Part shown: piece after piece, positions 58,298 through 64,000 of the stretch | Numbering within the stretch: position 1 is the stretch's first letter | Layout: each line of letters starts with the position of its first letter | Source of the DNA: Tamarix chinensis | Taxonomy: Eukaryota; Streptophyta; Magnoliopsida; Caryophyllales; Tamaricaceae | Direction: 5' to 3' | Assembly: GCA_030549775.1 (NCBI GenBank) | Contig: CM060181.1 | Location: forward strand, 60,013,701 to 60,077,700 | DNA: 64,000 nucleotides | Translations under genes and position numbers: made by a program | Notes under the pieces: model-generated | What the model was told of the DNA's origin: nothing | Databases searched by the model: none | Seen by the model: only the letters and a program-made list of their open reading frames with translations

Positions 58298-61200
58298 GGC
58301 TCTGTTTGGTTCATGGAAAGGTGAGTGGAAAGGAAAATGAAAAAGACAAAAAAAGGAAACCACATAGCAACAGACTGAAAATAGAAAATAGACAAACATA
58401 ATAATAGTAAAAACCACATAGAGGAAAAAAATAGTAGAGAAAACCATGGAAACATACGACAATATAGTAGAAACCTAAAGGAAAACAAACAAATAACATA
58501 AACAAACAAAAAATTAGGAAAAAAAAATGGAAGAAAAATAAGCAATGAAACAATAGGAAAATACAAGAAATATAATTGAGGGAAAAAAAATCAAAAGAAG
58601 AAGAAACTAGCTGAAAAAATAGATAAAAATAAAAACTAAAAGCAATGGGCAAATTGTCTCAAATAGATGCACAGTGAGCTTGTTCTTGGTGTCCTCAAAT
58701 TGCCACCACCACTTTCTCTAAGCCACACATTGTCATAGATTTCTGTGCTTTTGAAGGAACTGTAACTGTGGTTTGAGCATTCTTATTATTTCGCACATAT
58801 CTTATGCATATACGTAGGATTCAGTTCACCCCAGGCTGATAGGCAGTCACAGAGGATGCATATACATAATATTGTTATACTATGGATGAGTTATTCGTAT
58901 GTAAAGAATGAAAAGCTATTGGTAACTAACAATAATGAATTTATTTAAATAAAAAGTGAGGATGCATCTTGTCAAACGTTTGGCGTCCGATAGATGCACA
59001 AAATGTTCATTTCAGATGTATATATTGTGTTCCCACATTTTTCTGCGCAACTGAATAATAGTTTTCTACCTATGAAGTTAAGGGAATGTTCAATATCACG
59101 CTATCTAGTAAATACAAGCACCAGAACATATCAGTGGTATCTTCCTAGTTTCTTTTAAGATAACCATTTTCCTTTCTAATAGTACTAATAATAAGCACCA
59201 CTAACACCTAGTCCAACCCGTCTCCTAAAACTAGATCCAAAGAACACCTCATTCAAACTGCACAAACATAAAGTCCCAGTTAACTGGATTCATGGCATAA
59301 GATCTGAGGTGCAGGGCAGAAAAATTCACTAAGCAAAAAGGGATTTTGAACTTAGGGAAGCAGGAATTTGAAGAGATCATCCGTAGAGGAAATTTACCTT
59401 AGCTTCAATGATTGGTTGGAATATAGGGAGAGAAAGGTACAAACATCAACATAAGAAAAGAAGTTGAAGATGATCATAAGCACACATGACCTCGGAATGA
59501 ATCTAAAACTAGAAAGTCAATAAATTCTTCAGAAATAATACGAAATCAACCAACTTTGTGAAAAGACCAACTGCCTACAAGTTCTGAATTGTAAATGATA
59601 AGTGAGAAACTACTTAAGATAATGACCCTAAACAAGACTCATTAATATTCGAGATTCAAAATCAGTAAATGGAAGATACAATAGAATCAGAACTTATCAA
59701 TAACAAATACTTACAACTTTTGCAATTGCTTTGCAACATAAAAATGTCATCAAAGTTCACTGCTAATGTACAAATATATCCATCTCATGAGACCAAACAA
59801 ATCGTAATAAAGTTAAAAAGACACATGACTGCCGCGGTTTTCAAGGTATGAGGACTGTCGACAACAGGCTTACTCCAGATAATTCAAGCTCAAGGATAAA
59901 ATATCTTTGCAAGGGAAGTCCAAGTACAATAGATTGCAAGGACAACCCCAAGCAGAACAATAGTACCATCTACCAACAACTCTACTAATCCCATCTCGCC
60001 CTTCAACACCATCAGAAGGAACAATGCAAGGAAAACAATTGGATGCAGAAACTGTAGAAAGCATGGAAGTTTAAACAATTTAATGAGATAATAGAAGAAT
60101 TTGCAGTAGCATAATGCGCTTACGCACATAATCAATAAGTATGTTCAAGCAAGCTTGGAAGAGTAGATCAAGAATCCAAGTTCAGCAATATATGTTTCTA
60201 AAATGGGAACTATCATTTCTCATTGGACTCTTAATTGGCCTCATTTCCACCCATGTTAATGCCTAGAATTCAACTTATCAATCATTTGCTTGAGCATAGG
60301 AAAAAAAAAAGGGAAAAACAAAAGGGCAGTATACAATACTCCCAAGACGTAGCACAAAAGTTTCTTAACAAGTTAAACACCCAACAATTGGAGCCTCATA
60401 ACAACCTCCCCGTTCAACCAAACAAACAAACTCGTTGCTACCTTGCTACTAGCCACACAACCAGTCCCATAAATTACATAAACAATGGCTTACTACCAAC
60501 AATAAAAACAGCTTGAATCAAGCATAATCCAACAGATCACCAACAAGAAAGTAACAATGGTAGACCAATCCACACAAGCAAAATCAATCTTAGGCACTCC
60601 ACTAGAAAAGAAAAATTTGGACATTACTTCTTTTTCATTTTACTAGTCATTCACCAAAAATCATATATTCGCTTCATCCTATGAGAGTTACGTCAAACAA
60701 TTGAAAGGAATCAAGTAGAAGTAGTAGATGAATCGAGTATGCTAGAAAACGAAGCATAAACAAAAATCAAATTACTATATAAACAAACCCAATTAGGATT
60801 TGAATAAGGGCTTCAAGATTACATTTGTTTTAATTTCAAAACAAAATATAATTAGCTTACCTATTAAAATCAAGCCGGTAGAGTTGTAGATTGACTTGGT
60901 TGAGCCGACGGTGTGCTGACAAGAAGCTTGTTGGTTAAACTCAACGGATGACTGATGTGAAGATTATGCTATGGAGGAGCCAAGTGTTGAAGATAGAAGA
61001 AAGGCTGAAGAGGAGATTAGATGGACTTGGAGGGGAGGAGGACAAGCTTGATGATGCTGAAGGAGGAGGAAGGTAACCAACAGTTTCGATTAGCGGTGTC
61101 GAGGACTCCACTGAGAAATTTTCATCGATCCTTTTCCTTTTCCTCAAGTTTAGCTTTGGAAAATGATGTAGTATTACTTTCTCATTCACTTTCCTTAATT

Positions 61201-61300
61201 TTTTTCCTTTTAAATTTTTCTAAAAATCAAATGCAAGGAAAGTATTTTCCCTTAGATTTTCTTTCGTTTCCTCACTAATTTCTGCAGACCATATGGACCC
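58298..61300. mobile_element. Possible 3-kb PIF/Harbinger-like element
   Basis: The left end ggctctgtttggttcatgga (58298) resembles the GGSCYTGTTTGG TIR of PIF/Harbinger and Tourist elements. The right end read in reverse (61300) is gggtccatatggtctgcaga. Both are followed by GGAAA-rich purine sequence. Each end is flanked by cta (58295-58297, 61301-61303), a 3-bp duplication as expected for the superfamily. No transposase is seen inside. The left junction cuts a LINE zf-RVT frame. TIR identity by eye is only about two thirds. Confidence 0.4.
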
Positions 61301-61690
61301 CTAAGCTTATGATTATTATTAAAATCCTTAAATCTTTTTGTCGTGTGAATTAGAGATTATGATCTATCATTCAAACCCTCCACAAACCCACGCCATTCTA
61401 AACCCTAAACGCCATATACAATTGCCATCAACATTCATCTTAAACCTATTTTTCTTGCTTGATTTTATCTATTTCCAAACTTAAAATAATAATATTATTA
61501 TTATCAAACGATCAGCCTCAACATCTCAACTTCATAATCTAAATACCAAATCATCATATTTCCAACCGTTCATCATCATAATATTCATATCAATACTGAA
61601 CCCTAATTGTAAACCCTAACTCTAACCCACTAACCAAACCATTCTAAACCCTTCATCATTCGAGCATTATCACCTTTATCTCTTCTTTGT

Positions 61691-61760
61691 CGAATCATCA
61701 TCATATTATCATCACTTTCGAATCATCATCATATTATCATCACTTTCGAATCATCATATT
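61691..61760. repeat. 28-bp tandem repeat, 2.5 copies
   Basis: Units start cgaatcatcatcatattat at 61691 and 61719, with a third partial unit from 61747; period exactly 28. Near it (61403, 61600-61630) are several accctaa telobox-like words. Confidence 0.88.
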
Positions 61761-61823
61761 CCTTTTAAAACCCTAACCGAATCATAATACCACCCCAACC
61801 ATAAGTACATATTCCTACACACA

Positions 61824-63170
61824 TCAGCTTAACTCGTGTAAGTAAAGCCATGCGACATAGATGCTACATAATAATAAATTTATACTTGGGTAAGCTTGCA
61901 TGAGACAATACCCCTTTACGCCAAGGCTGAACTTCTCCTCAAGGATGAATAAAGTCGTATGTCTTACTGATTTGATAGTAACCCCATCAGTGCAGTCATC
62001 CTGAGTGATTATCTCAGCCAAGCCATTTCTAAGCTGTAGAGTTCACCTGAAAATCCAAGATTGCTGAGGTTTATTACAAACTTTAGTTACATCTACATTT
62101 TTGATGTAGTACCCATGCTCCCATTTTATTTCAAGCACGTCCTTGCACTTGAATTGCTGCCAAAGCCTCTTGCCCTGTTGCCCATAGCTGCCAGATTCGA
62201 AAAATATAAGTTCTTCAATCCCAAATCCTCTCTTTATGTGGTAAGTATACCTGCTGCCAGGATACCAGTGCCTTGTGAGAGGCAATAAGTCCTGCCTAGA
62301 GAAAGGCACCACAAATTGCTTCAACTTGCTTGATCGCAGCCATTGGGAGAATAAAAATTTGAGCCCTCAAATTTTTAATACCAAACAATACAGAGGCAAT
62401 AATTTGGACTCGACTTGCATAACTCAGGTATTTATTAGTCCAATGCTGAATTGAAGCTATCATCTTGTCTATCAAATTTTGAAAGTGAGCAATACCTAAT
62501 CTAGTTTAAGGATTCCTTACTTCACATCCTAATATACCGATTATCTATTTCCTATCCTCACATGACACACCTCCTTCAATCCAGAGGAGCCAGCAAAAGT
62601 ATTCAAATTTTGTTTAAGGAGTCTAGCAGAGAGTGAATCACCTATACAGAACAACTGTAGATCATAAGCAAAACATAGATCTATGAAATTGAATTTTTGG
62701 CATCCATAATGACCAATAAAGCTTGGCTCATACCACAATTGCTTTAAATCTTGGTAGAGATATTCCATGGCAATCACAAATAGATGGAGAAATAGCAGAT
62801 TGCCCTACATGAATCCCCTCTTACTAGAAAATGGGATAGTTAATGGCCCATTAACATTAAAAGAGTATTGGACAATTGTGATGCATGTTGTAATCTGTCA
62901 GTCAATACCTTAGAAAAAAATTTGTACAAGAGGTTGCAACATGTGACTTGTTTGTACTCCTTTGACTCTACTAGCATTAGGTACATTTGGGATAACAGTC
63001 ACAATAATATTGTTGATTAGCTTGAGCAATCTTCTTGTAATTCGGAATTCTACCACAACCTTTACAATGTCTCTACGAATAATGTTCTAGGCACTTTTGT
63101 AAAAGAACGGTTTCAATTCGTGAGGTTGGGGAGATTTCAAGTGATCGATAGAAAACACAACCAACCTAAC
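61824..63170 (-). mobile_element. L1-type LINE ORF2 fragment with RT remnants
   Basis: On the minus strand, right to left: an RT start (about 63020-63150: ELKPFFYKSA, then RITRRLLKLINNIIVTVIPN), an apparent internal deletion, then 62541-62777 with IAMEYLYQDLKQLWYEP and the palm motif LCFAYDLQLFCIGDSLSARL. The F-A-D-D catalytic motif there reads F-A-Y-D. Next comes 62043-62324 with KRGFGIEEL and IKWEHGYYIKNVDV, the segment between thumb and zf-RVT. Stops and frameshifts throughout. Probably the upstream half of the same type of element as 57825-58297. Confidence 0.75.
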
Positions 63171-63189
63171 TTACTCGGCAGTCAGAGTG

Positions 63190-63540
63190 ACCAATTATTA
63201 TTATTATTATTATTATTGTCATTGCTATTACTAATTATTGATAATTATTATTATTAATAATTATTGCTATTATTCTTATCGTCATCAATTTTATCTTAAG
63301 TGATTAACTAAAGTGATTATTGATGACATACAACAACAACAATAAAAGTAATAATAATTAAATGTAATTACTATTACTATAATAATTTTGAATATTACTA
63401 ATTATTACTCCTATGTGTATGTATTATTAATTTTAATATTATGATTATTATTGTTATTAATATTCATTATTTTCATTTGTTTAATAAAATTGTTGTAGCA
63501 GTAGCAGTAGCAACAACAACAACTACAATAGTAACTTTAC
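63190..63540. repeat. (ATT)n and related AT-rich simple repeat
   Basis: A (ATT)7-8 run at 63194-63216 is followed by imperfect att/taa trinucleotide stretches and a tagcagtagcagtagcaac run at about 63496-63520. Confidence 0.85.
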
Positions 63541-64000
63541 GTTAAATTAGATCAAGCAAATAGAGTGGACCTATAGTTTATTTTTCTTTTCATTCCTGGA
63601 AGTGGCAAATCATTCTAGGGGCTGCTTTTGTATATGTGATACCATATATTTCTTAAGTAGCAAATGCAAAGGGAAGATTACATAACAAATAATAATGCCT
63701 GAAGTTGTAAGACTCTTAACTTTCGGACAAAAAAATTCATTTGAAACTATGGATTTGCGGAAATGAAATACCAAAACAAGGGTGTCATCGCCACTCTTAG
63801 CATGAGTTCAGTTACTATACCATTCTTGTACTAAGGGCAAGGCTAAAATGATTCACAAACAAGTCTCAAAACAAAAACAAGCAGAAGTAATATATGTAGA
63901 AGTAATATATGTAACAAGATAAATGTAAGTAGAGATCAACTCTCAAAAATATATAACAAAAAGTGGATCGAGACACAAGACTCTAAAATATCGGGATCGC

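Larger units (their letters stand above)
55273..64000 (+). other. Unfinished intron 35 (or gene break), repeat-rich
   Basis: No exon of the VPS13 C-terminus was found. 55373-57400 is AT-rich with (TA)n at 55519-55544 and a Stowaway-like end (ggattgagggagta, 56028-56041). The region from 57405 onward holds LINE pieces, a possible Harbinger-like element and tandem repeats, listed separately. 63190-63540 is (ATT)n-rich. Confidence 0.6.

Noticed and set aside
58186..58652. Hydrophobic Phe-rich minus-strand frames resembling multi-pass membrane proteins
   Set aside because: They are the reverse of an A-rich stretch; the only real signal is the LINE zf-RVT piece at the left end.
59870..60135. Overlapping minus-strand frames with hydrophobic stretch
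   Set aside because: No homology recognised; inside a likely transposon body.
61599..61630. Interstitial telomere track
   Set aside because: Only scattered accctaa words, not tandem TTTAGGG repeats.

Overview
This is plant nuclear DNA. It is AT-rich, with multi-exon splicing on GT-AG and a few GC-AG sites, very long TE-filled introns, solo LTRs, Ty3/Gypsy and L1-type fragments, and small hAT and Stowaway-type elements. I read it as an angiosperm, probably a eudicot; the species cannot be fixed from the sequence.

One gene dominates the window. On the + strand I can chain 35 coding exons from 3116 to 55272 into a single open frame of about 2875 codons. It encodes most of a VPS13-family bridge-like lipid-transfer protein of the plant SHRUBBY-like type. 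The N-terminal exons (chorein start, roughly the first 200 residues) lie upstream of base 1. The C-terminal exons (ATG2-type helices, PH-like end) lie beyond base 64000. All 34 internal junctions keep phase and no exon holds a stop, so the part seen looks intact even though more than 80% of its span is intron. Two introns need GC donors.

Layout: 1-3115 is upstream intron with degenerate repeats. 3116-17423 holds exons 1-5, with an 8.1 kb intron 4 carrying a 32-bp minisatellite, a hAT-type MITE with an 8-bp TSD and a complete solo LTR with a 5-bp TSD. 17424-26653 is a 9.2 kb intron with an L1-type 3' fragment and a Stowaway-like MITE. 26654-31800 holds exons 6-11. 31801-35461 carries a dead Ty3/Gypsy pol (- strand) beside an L1-type 3' fragment (+ strand). 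35462-38511 holds exons 12-15. 38512-42503 contains a 3'-truncated Ty3/Gypsy element (LTR, PBS, broken gag, protease) of the same family as the solo LTR. 42504-55272 holds exons 16-35, dense and mostly with short introns, including the VAB (SHR-BD) region with six Asn modules. 55273-64000 is the unfinished last intron seen, built of L1-type pieces, a possible 3-kb Harbinger-like element, tandem repeats and AT-rich DNA.

I found no second host gene, no RNA gene and no new defence or biosynthetic system. The points most worth a second look are the GC-AG introns, the exon pattern of the VAB modules, the LTR pair and the nested elements after 55272.
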